Part shown: positions 9,495 through 21,304 of the stretch, piece after piece
Numbering within the stretch: the first letter of the stretch is position 1
Layout: every line of letters begins with the position of its first letter
Assembly (NCBI GenBank): GCA_963576475.1
Contig: OY754965.1
Coordinates: 2,887,831-2,951,830 of the forward strand
DNA: 64,000 bases
Origin: Molanna angustata
Taxonomy: Eukaryota; Arthropoda; Insecta; Trichoptera; Molannidae
Direction: 5' to 3'
Notes under the pieces: generated by a model
Databases searched by the model: none
Told to the model about the DNA's origin: nothing
Seen by the model: the letters and a program-made list of their open reading frames with translations, nothing else
Made by a program: the position numbers and the translations under genes

Positions 9495-12400
9495 TGGTTT
9501 CGTATTTTTCAACATTATTTCTACATATGTAGGTATATGAGATTTGCTCTCCCTGTCCGTCCTCTCCCTTTCCATATTTCCTGTTCCCACTTTTTATAAC
9601 AAAATATGATTTTTTTTTATAACAAAATATGCTTATTCTAACGTTGTTTTTTTATTGAAATTGTTTGTTATTTTTAAATATGCATATTCTTTTGTTTTCT
9701 TTATTTTGTATTGATGTGGATAGTTTGTAGTACTTACCATTCTATTATTATGTGAAACAATGTTATTGGGTGTACAGATTGTTGTATACTTCTTTTATAT
9801 TTATTGATGTGGATAGTTTGTAGTACTTACCATTCTATTGTTATGTGAAACAATGTTATTGGGTGTACAGATTGTTGTATACTTCTTTTATATTTATTGA
9901 TGTGGATAGTTTGTAGTAGGTACTTACCATTCTATTATTATGTGAAACAATGTTATTGGGTGTACAGATTGTTGTATACTTCTTTTATATTTATTGATGT
10001 GGATAGTTTGTAGTACTTACCATTCTATTATTATGTGAAACAATGTTATTGGGTGTACAGATTGTTGTATACTTCTTTTATATTTATTGATGTGGATAGT
10101 TTGTAGTACTATTATTATGTGAAACAATGTTATTGGGTGTACAGATTGTTGTATACTTCTTTTATATTTATTTATGTGGATAGTTTGTAGTACTTACCAT
10201 TCTATTATTATGTGAAACAATGTTATTGGGTGTACAGATTGTTGTATACTTCTTTTATATTTATTGATGTGGATAGTTTGTAGTACTATTATTATGTGAA
10301 ACAATGTTATTGGGTGTACAGATTGTTGTATACTTCTTTTATATTTATTTATGTGGATAGTTTGTAGTACTTACCATTCTATTATTATGTGAAACAATGT
10401 TATTGGGTGTACAGATTGTTGTATACTTCTTTTATATTTATTGATGTGGATAGTTTGTAGTACTTACCATTCTATTATTATGTGAAACAATGTTATTGGG
10501 TGTACAGATTGTTGTATACTTCTTTTATATTTATTGATGTGGATAGTTTGTAGTACTATTATTATGTGAAACAATGTTATTGGGTGTACAGATTGTTGTA
10601 TACTTCTTTTATATTTATTTATGTGGATAGTTTGTAGTACTTACCATTCTATTATTATGTGAAACAATGTTATTGGGTGTACAGATTGTTGTATACTTCT
10701 TTTATATTTATTGATGTGGATAGTTTGTAGTACTATTATTATGTGAAACAATGTTATTGGGTGTACAGATTGTTGTATACTTCTTTTATATTTATTTATG
10801 TGGATAGTTTGTAGTACTTACCATTCTATTATTATGTGAAACAATGTTATTGGGTGTACAGATTGTTGTATACTTCTTTTATATTTATTGATGTGGATAG
10901 TTTGTAGTACTTACCATTCTATTGTTATGTGAAACAATGTTATTGGGTGTACAGATTGTTGTATACTTCTTTTATATTTATTGATGTGGATAGTTTGTAG
11001 TACTTACCATTCTATTATTATGTGAAACAATGTTATTGGGTGTACAGATTGTTGTATACTTCTTTTATATTTATTGATGTGGATAGTTTGTAGTACTATT
11101 ATTATGTGAAACAATGTTATTGGGTGTACAGATTGTTGTATACTTCTTTTATATTTATTGATGTGGATAGTTTGTAGTACTTACCATTCTATTATTATGT
11201 GAAACAATGTTATTGGGTGTACAGATTGTTGTATACTTCTTTTATATTTATTGATGTGGATAGTTTGTAGTACTTACCATTCTATTGTTATGTGAAACAA
11301 TGTTATTGGGTGTACAGATTGTTGTATACTTCTTTTATATTTATTGATGTGGATAGTTTGTAGTACTTACCATTCTATTATTATGTGAAACAATGTTATT
11401 GGGTGTACAGATTGTTGTATACTTCTTTTATATTTATTGATGTGGATAGTTTGTAGTACTTACCATTCTATTGTTATGTGAAACAATGTTATTGGGTGTA
11501 CAGATTGTTGTATACTTCTTTTATATTTATTGATGTGGATAGTTTGTAGTACTTACCATTCTATTATTATGTGAAACAATGTTATTGGGTGTACAGATTG
11601 TTGTATACTTCTTTTATATTTATTGATGTGGATAGTTTGTAGTACTTACCATTCTATTATTATGTGAAACAATGTTATTGGGTGTACAGATTGTTGTATA
11701 CTTCTTTTATATTTATTGATGTGGATAGTTTGTAGTACTTACCATTCTATTATTATGTGAAACAATGTTATTGGGTGTACAGATTGTTGTATACTTCTTT
11801 TATATTTATTGATGTGGATATTTTGTAGTACTTACCATTCTATTATTATGTGAAACAATGTTATTGGGTGTACAGATTGTTGTATACTTCTTTTATATTT
11901 ATTGATGTGGATAGTTTGTAGTAGGTACTTACCATTCTATTATTATGTGAAACAATGTTATTGGGTGTACAGATTGTTGTATACTTCTTTTATATTTATT
12001 GATGTGGATAGTTTGTAGTACTTACCATTCTATTATTATGTGAAACAATGTTATTGGGTGTACAGATTGTTGTATACTTCTTTTATATTTATTGATGTGG
12101 ATAGTTTGTAGTACTATTATTATGTGAAACAATGTTATTGGGTGTACAGATTGTTGTATACTTCTTTTATATTTATTTATGTGGATAGTTTGTAGTACTT
12201 ACCATTCTATTATTATGTGAAACAATGTTATTGGGTGTACAGATTGTTGTATACTTCTTTTATATTTATTGATGTGGATAGTTTGTAGTACTTACCATTC
12301 TATTGTTATGTGAAACAATGTTATTGGGTGTACAGATTGTTGTATACTTCTTTTATATTTATTGATGTGGATAGTTTGTAGTACTTACCATTCTATTATT

Positions 12401-14170
12401 ATGTGAAACATTGTTATTGGGTGTACAGATTGTTGTATACTTCTTTTATATTTATTGATGTGGATAGTTTGTAGTACTTACCATTCTATTATTATGTGAA
12501 ACAATGTTATTGGGTGTACAGATTGTTGTATACTTCTTTTATATTTATTGATGTGGATAGTTTGTAGTACTTACCATTCTATTATTATGTGAAACAATGT
12601 TATTGGGTGTACAGATTGTTGTATACTTCTTTTATATTTATTGATGTGGATAGTTTGTAGTACTATTATTATGTGAAACAATGTTATTGGGTGTACAGAT
12701 TGTTGTATACTTCTTTTATATTTATTTATGTGGATAGTTTGTAGTACTTACCATTCTATTATTATGTGAAACAATGTTATTGGGTGTACAGATTGTTGTA
12801 TACTTCTTTTATATTTATTGATGTGGATAGTTTGTAGTACTTACCATTCTATTGTTATGTGAAACAATGTTATTGGGTGTACAGATTGTTGTATACTTCT
12901 TTTATATTTATTGATGTGGATAGTTTGTAGTACTTACCATTCTATTATTATGTGAAACAATGTTATTGGGTGTACAGATTGTTGTATACTTCTTTTATAT
13001 TTATTGATGTGGATAGTTTGTAGTACTATTATTATGTGAAACAATGTTATTGGGTGTACAGATTGTTGTATACTTCTTTTATATTTATTGATGTGGATAG
13101 TTTGTAGTACTTACCATTCTATTATTATGTGAAACAATGTTATTGGGTGTACAGATTGTTGTATACTTCTTTTATATTTATTGATGTGGATAGTTTGTAG
13201 TACTTACCATTCTATTGTTATGTGAAACAATGTTATTGGGTGTACAGATTGTTGTATACTTCTTTTATATTTATTGATGTGGATAGTTTGTAGTACTTAC
13301 CATTCTATTATTATGTGAAACAATGTTATTGGGTGTACAGATTGTTGTATACTTCTTTTATATTTATTGATGTGGATAGTTTGTAGTACTTACCATTCTA
13401 TTATTATGTGAAACAATGTTATTGGGTGTACAGATTGTTGTATACTTCTTTTATATTTATTGATGTGGATAGTTTGTAGTACTTACCATTCTATTATTAT
13501 GTGAAACAATGTTATTGGGTGTACAGATTGTTGTATACTTCTTTTATATTTATTGATGTGGATATTTTGTAGTACTTACCATTCTATTATTATGTGAAAC
13601 AATGTTATTGGGTGTACAGATTGTTGTATACTTCTTTTATATTTATTGATGTGGATAGTTTGTAGTACTTACCATTCTATTATTATGTGAAACAATGTTA
13701 TTGGGTGTACAGATTGTTGTATAATTCTTTTATATTTATTGATGTGGATAGTTTGTAGTACTTACCATTCTATTATTATGTGAAACAATGTTATTGGGTG
13801 TACAGATTGTTGTATACTTCTTTTATATTTATTGATGTGGATAGTTTGTAGTACTTACCATTCTATTATTATGTGAAACAATGTTATTGGGTGTACAGAT
13901 TGTTGTATACTTCTTTTATATTTATTGATGTGGATAGTTTGTAGTACTTACCATTCTATTATTATGTGAAACAATGTTATTGGGTGTACAGATTGTTGTA
14001 TACTTCTTTTATATTTATTGATGTGGATAGTTTGTAGTACTTACCATTCTATTATTATGTGAAACAATGTTATTGGGTGTACAGATTGTTGTATACTTCT
14101 TTTATATTTATCATGTACTTTTCTATCTGTACTCCTGTTTTGTTTCCTAATCAAAAATAAAATAAAATAA
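9495..14170 (+). mobile_element. 3' UTR of the 8670 LINE, expanded by tandem repeats
   Basis: After the stop codon there is about 215 bp of T-rich UTR, then the 93-bp array, then 60 bp of unique UTR (CATGTACTTTTCTATCTG...) ending in an (AAAAT)n tail at 14152-14171. The LINE tail lies beyond the array, so the array expanded inside the LINE's UTR. I infer this from order and strand; no second copy of the LINE without the array is present here for comparison. Confidence 0.6.
9711..14108 (+). repeat. 93-bp tandem array, about 48 units
   Basis: The unit starts TTGATGTGGATAGTTTGTAG, continues through TACTTACCATTCTATTATTA and TGTGAAACAATGTTATTGGG, and ends TTCTTTTATATTTA. Hand counting gives about 48 units. 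Variants are an 84-bp unit lacking TTACCATTC (eight copies), a 97-bp unit with an extra GGTA (two copies), an ATTGTTATG variant, a GATATTTTG variant (two copies) and units starting TTTATGTGG. Identity between units is very high. There is no open frame across the array. Confidence 0.97.
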
Positions 14171-14171
14171 A

Positions 14172-14265
14172 ACATCTCAATAGTGACGAAGTTGGAATAT
14201 TATAGAAGAACCAGGAACCCAAGGCACCTACAGGGCTTACGACCTGCCGATTATAGCTCATAGCA
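14172..14265 (+). mobile_element. MITE-W copy 2, partial
   Basis: ACATCTCAATAGTGACGAAG, TTATAGAAGAACCAGGAA, GGCACCTACAGGGCTTACG and ACCTG match the 35-kb and 42-kb copies. The right end is missing. It abuts the A-rich tail of the upstream LINE. Confidence 0.65.
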
Positions 14266-14992
14266 ATAGATTATAGCAATGTATAATATTAAAATATTAT
14301 TGTTGCATCTAACTGAATAAAATTCAAATTTTATTAACACTCTGCCGGAAATGCATAGCTTTGTTAATTTAATATGAAATACAAAATTGTTTAATTTCAT
14401 CAATATATCGAATTAATCAAGCTGAAAATATTTTTAACGTTGTCATCGGGAATACAAAAATATCAAAGATTCAGAGCTCTCAATGGTCGGGAAGCAAAAT
14501 TGTTAAATTTTGAATCGATAGTTAATAATCGATCGCAAAACTCCAGTACAGACATCAGACAGGTGAAGTCAAATAAGAAGGGTGATAAAATAAGTTATTT
14601 TTTATCCTACCTTTCAGTTTTTCTTTCTTTCTTATTGTTGTCTTTATTTATTGCGCTCCCGTTTCAGCTGCACCTGGTTCATCTGTAATGTTTGAACATA
14701 ATATTAAATCTGGCTCTGAACGTAACTGAACAGAAATTCTACAGATAATTGTTGTGAAATCTCAAAGTTAATAATCATTTCAGCCATGATCTTCTTATTG
14801 TTTCAATTTTTGTAACCACCGTGATATTGATGACCAAAACCTAAATAGATATCTGTACTTACCTTGCTTCATACAGAGTTACTCAATCGGATCGTTCGTA
14901 ATATATGAACCATTTATTTCATTTTATTCATCCTTGGTTAACAAATCCTAAGCATCATTATTGAAATATAACTAAAATAATAAATAAACGAG
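14266..14992. other. Spacer, no gene seen
   Basis: One open frame at 14440-14688 has no recognisable domain, and its hydrophobic C-terminus is explained by T-rich DNA. I do not support it as a gene. Confidence 0.45.
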
Positions 14993-16045
14993 TGGGTTGT
15001 GGCCAACATTATACTCTTCATTACCAAGTTACTCCACGAAGAATTCAATTTTTGTATGGAAATATTTCAGCATTTTCATGAAATGAGTTTGTAAAATTAT
15101 TTTTACATACATACATACATACCACCACGCCACGTCCCTTGCGGGGTAGGCAGAGAGAACCGAACGCCACATTTTTCTATCATGGCACGCATCCCTCGCC
15201 TCGTCCACATTCATGCATCGTCTCATACATGTTCGTCTATTGCTCACACTTCTAACATTTCCGTCTTTCAAAATTTCGTTCACATGGTCGTGCCATCCCT
15301 TTCTTGGGCGTCCCCGACCTCTCATTCCATTCCTTTCCGCTCTGTATATTTTCTTCGTCAGGCGCTCCTCATTCATTCTCCCCATGTGACCAAACCATCT
15401 CAATGTGTTCACTTTCATTCTAGTAATGACATCTTTCTTCATCTTACATTCTTTCCTTATGTCCTCATTTCTTACCCGGTCATACATCGTTCAATTACAA
15501 ATCCATCTTAACGATCTCATTTCAACTGCATTTATTCTACTTTCATGCGTTTTCTGCCATGTCCAGGTTTCACTTACGTACGTCAAGGTTGGCACTACGA
15601 TGGCGTTATGAATGGCAACTTTGGCATCCTTTGATATGTTGCGATCATTCATAATTGGTCTTAGTGCTCCATTCACTCTGTTTCCTGCCATAACTTTTCT
15701 TTCGATCTCTTTATCGAGTCGTCCGTTCCGTTGAAATATGCTTCCCAAGTATACATATTCGTCGACTTGCTCGAGCCATTCGTTCTCTACTCTTATTATA
15801 CACGCTGATCTGCTTTCACTCTTTTCAAAGATCATTGTCTTTGATTTGCTGGCATTCATCCTAAGTCCATTCTCTATACATCCTTCATATACCATACTTA
15901 CAAGATACTGTAACTCTTCCATTATTTTTTATTTAAATATTTTATTGTGAAACCTTAATAATTCTTCAATGCAATTTCACGAAAATGTTATGTCTTTTTA
16001 GCAATTTGAAATTGAAAATATTAAATTTTAAGTTTACTGAGGTAA
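14993..16045 (+). mobile_element. Element Y copy 2, split by an RTE-like LINE
   Basis: The left part (GGGTTGTGGCCAACATTATA through CATTTTCATGAAATGAGTTT) stops at 15104 and resumes at 15921 with ATTATTTTTTATTTAAATAT, in the same order as in copy 1. The right part fades out near 16045. The interruption is the LINE at 15105-15920. Confidence 0.65.
15105..15920 (-). pseudogene. RTE-like LINE, 5'-truncated copy A
   Basis: The minus strand encodes the post-RT region of the same family as the 31-33 kb element, from MEELQYLVSMVYEGCIENGL to WRSVLSAYPARDVA, in two frames joined by a frameshift near 15490. The 3' end carries an (ATGT)n tail. A 9-bp direct repeat ATTATTTTT flanks the insertion (15096-15104 and 15921-15929), consistent with a target-site duplication inside element Y. 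The RT catalytic core is absent. Confidence 0.8.
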
Positions 16046-16107
16046 ATTTGGATTAAAAACGACATTGTATAGTAATGACAAGATATGTATATTACGTCGT
16101 TGTCGTA

Positions 16108-16400
16108 TCTTGGGCCAATGAAGAAGAACGAGAAATATGATCGAATTTTTTTAGTCCAAAGGTAAAACGGATGCAAACATTTTGAAGGCGTTCAAGTTTG
16201 TTGAGATGTTCCTCGTTTGCATCCAAGTAGCTAACATCAGCATAGTCAAGCAACGTTTTATCTTCTGCAAAATAATGAATGTATTTATTGTGCTTAGTAG
16301 CTAATTTTAAATTAAAAAAATAAACATCATGTGATGATATCGAGTGGTTATTAAAAGACGATTTCACCACAATTTTCAAGTAAAAAGATTGTAGTACAAG
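16108..16400 (-). pseudogene. Jockey-like RT post-palm fragment
   Basis: Minus-strand translation reads LLDYADVSYLDANEEHLNKL, ERLQNVCIRFTFGL and KFDHIS. This is the stretch after the RT thumb in jockey-type LINEs. It is short and isolated. Confidence 0.6.
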
Positions 16401-16789
16401 TGTTGATAATTGAGTGATTATACTAGATTTAGCTAATTAAGTCTTACTATCAAGACGGATTGATTAACGAATAAAATCGTTTTGTTTACGTAGCAATTTT
16501 AAAAACAGTTATTAAGACACATATGTGTAGTACAAAATAGATACTAAGTAGGTACTTTTGGCAATAACAATATTAAATGCGACATACTGGGTTCAATTCC
16601 GAAGATGAATCAAATTTGAATAAGCAATTAAGTTATTAAAAACACTAGAACTGTCACTATGTTCATTTAATAATAGGTATACTAATAATGTCCTTTTGCC
16701 ATTTAAAACTGATTTACTAGGTATTTTTAAATGAAAAAAAAACGATTATGTTTCTACGCAGTCTGCTTACTGCAAAAAGTAATGACATT

Positions 16790-16952
16790 TTGGCAGTTAG
16801 CGCGCTGGGTTAGTAATCCAGTGGTCGCGAGTTCGAATCTAGCCACGACCGATTTCGTATAAGCATTTACGATTGTTTTACGGAAAATATGAGGATGAAT
16901 ATGTACCTACTTGTTAGGACAAGAACATATTCATTATTTAAAAAAAAAACAT
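16790..16952 (+). mobile_element. tRNA-Thr-like SINE, copy 2
   Basis: Shares with the copy at 784 the head GTTAGCGCGCTGGG.TAGTAATCC, GCGAGTTCGAATC and ACGACCGATTTCGT, the body and a terminal A run. The 5' acceptor strand and part of the D-arm are missing. Confidence 0.75.
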
Positions 16953-17116
16953 TTCTCTTGAAAATAAACTGATACACCAGCGTCATCTATGAAGTGAAGA
17001 AGTAATTTTTTTATAACGCCATCTATTGAAAAATTAAAACCATCACTGACCTCAAGTAAATTAATCAAAACTAGGGAAAATAATAATAGTTTTCTTTAAA
17101 ACCACTTACGGAGCAG
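16953..17116. other. Short spacer with CGCCATCTATTG-type repeat words
   Basis: GTCATCTATGAAGTGAAGAA also appears in modified form at about 43103 (GCCATCTATGAAGTAACGAA), so this is probably a worn dispersed repeat. No gene is present. Confidence 0.3.
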
Positions 17117-17254
17117 GCTCCCCTAGACAACGTGTCATTAAGCCCAAGAAAATAAACAAGAAAACATAACTCAATGTATTACTGTCACTTCCATACATTG
17201 AGTAATCTCTTCTTGTTTCTTTTCTTGAGCTAAATGACTCGTTGTATAGCGGGG
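17117..17254. mobile_element. MITE M3, copy 1
   Basis: A near-palindrome. The left arm is CCCCTAGACAACGTGTCATT, then CCCAAGAAAA and ACTCAATGTAT. The right arm is ACATTGAGTAATCTC, then TTTCTTGAGCTAAATGAC and a decayed GTTGTATAGCGGGG. Other copies are at 20898 and 42732. No coding sequence. Confidence 0.75.
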
Positions 17255-17310
17255 CAAATACTCCTATTTATCAGAATATATTTTTTTTAATTACATTTTA
17301 ATCTTATTAA

Positions 17311-17928
17311 GAGGGTGACTGCTGCCAACGTACCTATTTTTTCAATTTGATATACCATCATTATTACTAAACGAATCATTTTGAAAAAAATGACCTAGTT
17401 AGTTTGGATATTAATAAAGAGAAATATACCTTAACTTTTTGATTATGTTCTGTATATATTCTTGTAAGAAAATAATAAGCATACCCCGATTTTAGACATT
17501 TATCTTAAATTTCTAAAAAAAATATAAGGTACAGAGCAATATTTTTTTTTATAAATTAAAGAAAAACAAAATGCAATGGCGCTGAATGGAAAATAAATGT
17601 TTTTTTAGGTTTATTTACTAAACCTGAAGCATTACTGCAACGTCACATCATATTTTTCTAGATATTTTTGTCTTCTTTAATTTAAAAAAATATATATGAC
17701 TCTACGCCTTATAGTTTATTAAAAATATAATATAAACGTAGAAAATCGGTCTATGCCATTATTTTTCTACAAGAATTTATACATAACATTATCAAAAAGT
17801 TAAGGTATATTTTTGTTTATTAATACCCGAACTATCTAAATTATTTTTTTCAAAACGATTTGATAAGAAATAATGATGATATATCAAATTGAAAAATAGG
17901 TACGTTGGCAGCAGTCCCCCCCCTTAAG
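17311..17928. mobile_element. TTAA-flanked element with about 185-bp inverted repeats (M4)
   Basis: The left arm (17311-17496) and right arm (17737-17928) are inverted copies over about 185 bp. They share GACTGCTGCCAACGTACC, TTCAATTTGATATA and ATATACCTTAACTTTTTGAT. TTAA lies at both outer edges (17307-17310 and about 17926-17930), as in piggyBac-type insertions. The 240-bp centre has no gene. The termini do not show the usual piggyBac CCC start, so the superfamily is tentative. Confidence 0.65.
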
Positions 17929-18356
17929 GAGAGAGATTGCTTTGTAAATTATAAACTAAAACAAAATGTTTAAAACAATGTATTATAATTATTTTATCAA
18001 TTCTTCCCATATTATTTTTTGATAAATTATGACTTATAATATTTTTGTACGATGGCCATGAATTTATTAATAACCATCAGCATTAGGTACTTTTCGTGTT
18101 AAATATCTACTTTGACTAGAATATCAATCTGTATTGATTGTGTGGGATTCCCACTATTATACATTGGTAAATTATGTTATAATCAACCTTGACTCAGCTA
18201 CTTCAGGTAGAAAGTTGTCAACTACATAAAATATAAATCAATCAATTTGAATAAAATATTTCAAAAAAGTGTAGAAATACATTTTCCTATCCTATGGGAG
18301 AATCGGTAAAATCAGGATACTTACACAGATACCAATAAAATCTGAAATATTCTTAT
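17929..18356. other. AT-rich spacer, no gene seen
   Basis: Nothing recognisable apart from A/T-rich sequence. Confidence 0.5.
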
Positions 18357-18580
18357 CCATTCATTCATACCATAACCAAAATGTGGGGTAATCAGCGATA
18401 GGTGTGCGGGTGTACATTACATTACATTACACATCAGTCTCGTCTCACCTAAAAATGCGACATTCAAAATGAGTGACGCATCTCATTGCTGACCTATGTA
18501 TGTGAGATTATATATCACCTGTATTTTCGATTACTCGGTTCTTACGGGAAACTTGAAAACGATTATAATAGAAAAAAGAA
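18357..18580 (-). mobile_element. SINE-4 copy (RTE-type 3' end)
   Basis: Shares ATGTGGGGTAA.CAGCGA.AGG, GTGTGCGGGTGT and CAGTCTCGTCTCACCTA with the better copies at 25281 and 63001, plus the tail end TCATTCATTCATACCAT. It is more diverged and lacks the CTTATAAAAGGGAGCAC block, which is replaced by (ATTAC)n. Confidence 0.65.
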
Positions 18581-18583
18581 ATC

Positions 18584-18890
18584 GCATATATTCTTTAATG
18601 ACATACGCCGCAGAAACAAGACCTGACACGACTATGGAACCAAAAACCTAGTCAGTTTCAGAAATGAAGGTATTACGTGCTATCACAGGGAAAACGCTAA
18701 GAGATTATGGAACGAGATTAGGCCGAGTGAGACCGAGAACATCATACGATGGAGCAGAGCCAAATCAGGATTTCGAAGAGACCACATAAACAGGATGAAG
18801 CTGTCGTGAACGTCTAGGGGGGCAGAAATAAGCTACCAAGCTAATACCACCAAGGCATCGCTTTTCTGGAAGACCGCCATAGTGGAAAAA
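18584..18890 (+). pseudogene. RTE-like LINE C-terminal remnant
   Basis: The plus strand reads MTYAAETRPDT, then SEMKVLRAITGKTLRDYGTR. Further frames hold fragments of the later GRPP-containing region. Several stops and frameshifts are present. The ETRPDT and EM..LRAI.GKT.RD motifs are characteristic of the RTE-like post-RT region. Confidence 0.65.
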
Positions 18891-19795
18891 CCACCAACTT
18901 AGAAGCTTCGCAGCATATTATTATTATTATCATTACCTGCTAATTGATCCGCTTGATTTACAGAGCTAGAAATTTCAGAAAGTATAGAAAAGTTTAGGCC
19001 TTCAAAACTTTTATACTCAGAATTAAGATTTTAAGTTACAGTCAGGGGTTATAAACTTTGACTTTTTAATTTATTTTCCATATATATTATCTCAGAAACC
19101 GTGATAGCTAAAATGCTAAAAATTTGTACAAATACAATATCCTAAAGTATTTGTACAAATACAATATCCTAAATTCTTCTTCTTCTTCCTTTTCATATAT
19201 CCGAAGATCTGTTTTTGCCGCTATTCTGTCTCCTGCGAAGTAGACTGCCAACTGTCTCACCATCTCTTTGGAGGTCTTCCTGGTGGTCTTCTTCCAGCTG
19301 GGTTCTCTTGGAGAGCGATACATGGGAGTCTATTTTCATCCATTCTGTTAACATGTGAGCTCCAATATCGCCGCCGCTATCTTCCCCATCTGATGATGAC
19401 TATTGTCTTCCGTACTACACTTTTTCCTTATTTCAGTAGTTCTAATTCGGTCTCTTAGTGTGTTTGCGATTATACATATCAATGTCCTCATCTCTGATGT
19501 TCTCAGAAGAGATTTTTTTCTTATTGTTTCTGATCTGGTTTCTACTTCGTAAGTGACAATGGCTATATTACACATGTTTTATATATCTGGACTTTGCTTT
19601 CGATACTCATGTGCTTATTCCCTTTATCATAACTCTTTTTTTCTTCCCTTTTTCTTTCCTTTTCCCTTTATCTTAAATTCGTTTTTTTTTCAAGAAAATT
19701 CCAGGATTCCACAAACATTTTTTACTATGGAAAACATTATTTTCTTTAACTACACATATCTCGTGTGTTACATGAAACTAGTTTTATGGTAAATC
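18888..19795 (+). mobile_element. Element Z copy 3, interrupted
   Basis: The left part (AGAAGCTTCGCAGCATAT, GATCCGCTTGATTTACAGAG, CAGTCAGGGGTTAT) matches element Z at 44.2 and 60.8 kb. A LINE remnant interrupts it at about 19175. It resumes near 19675 (TTTCAAGAAAATTCCAGGAT) and ends with TCGTGTGTTACATGAAACTA. At the place where the other copies carry GT repeats, this copy has ATT repeats. Confidence 0.6.
19175..19640 (-). pseudogene. RTE-like LINE C-terminal remnant
   Basis: The minus strand reads YEVETRSETIRKKSLLRTSE, then MRTLICIIANTLRDRIRTTE and IRKKCS, the post-RT motif of RTE-like LINEs. Downstream frames are broken. It ends in a GAAGAAGAAG tail at 19175-19187. It is inserted in element Z. 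Confidence 0.65.
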
Positions 19796-19855
19796 TTTTT
19801 TGTTTTGTTTTTATTGAATATGTGTAATATTTTTTTAGGAAAATTTGAAAAAAAA

Positions 19856-20196
19856 ATTGGCCCAGTAAATGATAATGGACTTTGGAGGATACGATATAAT
19901 CACGAACCACAGGCATTATATGAAGAAGTCATAAAAGTACGTAGGTAGGCTGCAGTGGTTGGGACATGTCATATGAATGATGATCGTATCCCCAAAAAGG
20001 TTCTTTATACCAATCCAGAGGGCAGAAGAAATAGAGGCAGGCACAAGCTAAGATGGCTATATGACACAGATGACGACATAAGGGCGACCGGAATAACAAA
20101 CTGGATGAGAGCAGCGGAGGACAGGGACGGCTGGAGAAGGATTCTGGAAGACCAGGGCCCACAAAGGGCGTAGCGCCAATGATGATGATGATGATG
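19856..20196 (+). pseudogene. LINE C-terminal remnant with (GAT)n tail
   Basis: The translation runs GPVNDNGLWRIRYN, then RLQWLGHVI, a stop, then MNDDRIPKKVLYTNPEGR and NRGRHKLRWLYDTDDDIR, ending near ILEDQGPQRA and a stop. An ATGATGATG simple-repeat tail follows. The WRIR..RLQWLGHV....GRPKLRW layout is typical of the last segment of RTE-like LINEs. One internal stop marks it as dead. Confidence 0.75.
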
Positions 20197-20897
20197 TTGA
20201 AATTGAAAAAGAAATAAAATCCTTGATATGTCTTAACAAATAGTTAAGACCCTTACTGGCAATTTACATAAATATTAATGAAAAGATAACATTCCTTTGT
20301 GAGAAATATTTGATGATAAAATGTCATAAGAATTTCAAATATTATGTATTTATTTACTTACAGCATTGCTTAGATTAGCTTACACAGGTAGACCAAAACA
20401 AACATAATGTGATTAACTGTAATCACGTGATATCAGGAGGTTACTACCTACATACATACTTGACACATTATATCACTTCATAATAATTTGTGTAAACACA
20501 TAGGACAAAAATATATTAGATGTGTATTGTATAGATTTCGGAATAAATAGCACTGACAAAAAATAAAGGAGATTTTTACGAAATAATAGGAAAATATTAC
20601 AAATTAAAAAAAAATGTGTAAGTGAAAATCTTATTTGAAGTTATATTTTGACATTACAAGAATGAAAATTCATAACTCACCAAATACACGTTTATTTTTT
20701 CTTCTCTGAGAATTTTCACCCAAAAAGGATGTTGCAGCCGTTACTAATCAGAAACATTAGATTACACCAATTTAGTCTCAAAAAAAACAAAATTTAAATA
20801 ATAATCATATTCTTTACAATAGATTAAAATATTAAACCATGAACCTAAGGAGAGCCCAAGAAACCTAACCTATAATAAATGTCTAGGGCGTCCCTGA
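20197..20897. other. AT-rich spacer, no gene seen
   Basis: No recognisable element apart from short A/T-rich words. Confidence 0.5.
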
Positions 20898-21048
20898 CCC
20901 CCTAGACAACGTGTCATTTAGCTCAAGAAAAGATAACTCAATGTATGTAAGTGACAGTTGTCACGTGACTGCCAACTGTCATTTCCAAACATTGGGTTAT
21001 CTTTTCTTGTTTCTTTTCTTGAGCTAAATGACATGTTGTCTAGGGGGG
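20898..21048. mobile_element. MITE M3, copy 2
   Basis: The best-preserved copy: inverted arms of about 66 bp begin CCCCCTAGACAACGTGTCAT and end ATGACATGTTGTCTAGGGGG, with the inner palindrome AGTTGTCACGTGACTGCCAACT. The interior is almost entirely self-complementary, so a single strand would form one long hairpin. Confidence 0.85.
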
Positions 21049-21304
21049 CAGATCGGACAACCAAACAGAACGTGATCTGGCGTTTCCTCATCCCATCCGC
21101 AATCTCAGAACGGGGACTCCACCATACCGAGACGGAACAGATGGCTATCCAGTTGCACATGACCAAAGCGCAGTCTAGAAATGTAATATCCAATGTGATG
21201 CCATCTCAAGACCCTTGAGTTTCTGTGACAAACATATTAGAAAACGAATGAAAATGGTTTTCCTCTTAAAATCTATGCATGGTGTTTTGAATTACAGTAA
21301 TTTT

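Noticed and set aside
9711..14108. A CRISPR-like array
   Set aside because: Units are directly adjacent with no unique spacers, and the context is a eukaryotic LINE. It is a minisatellite.
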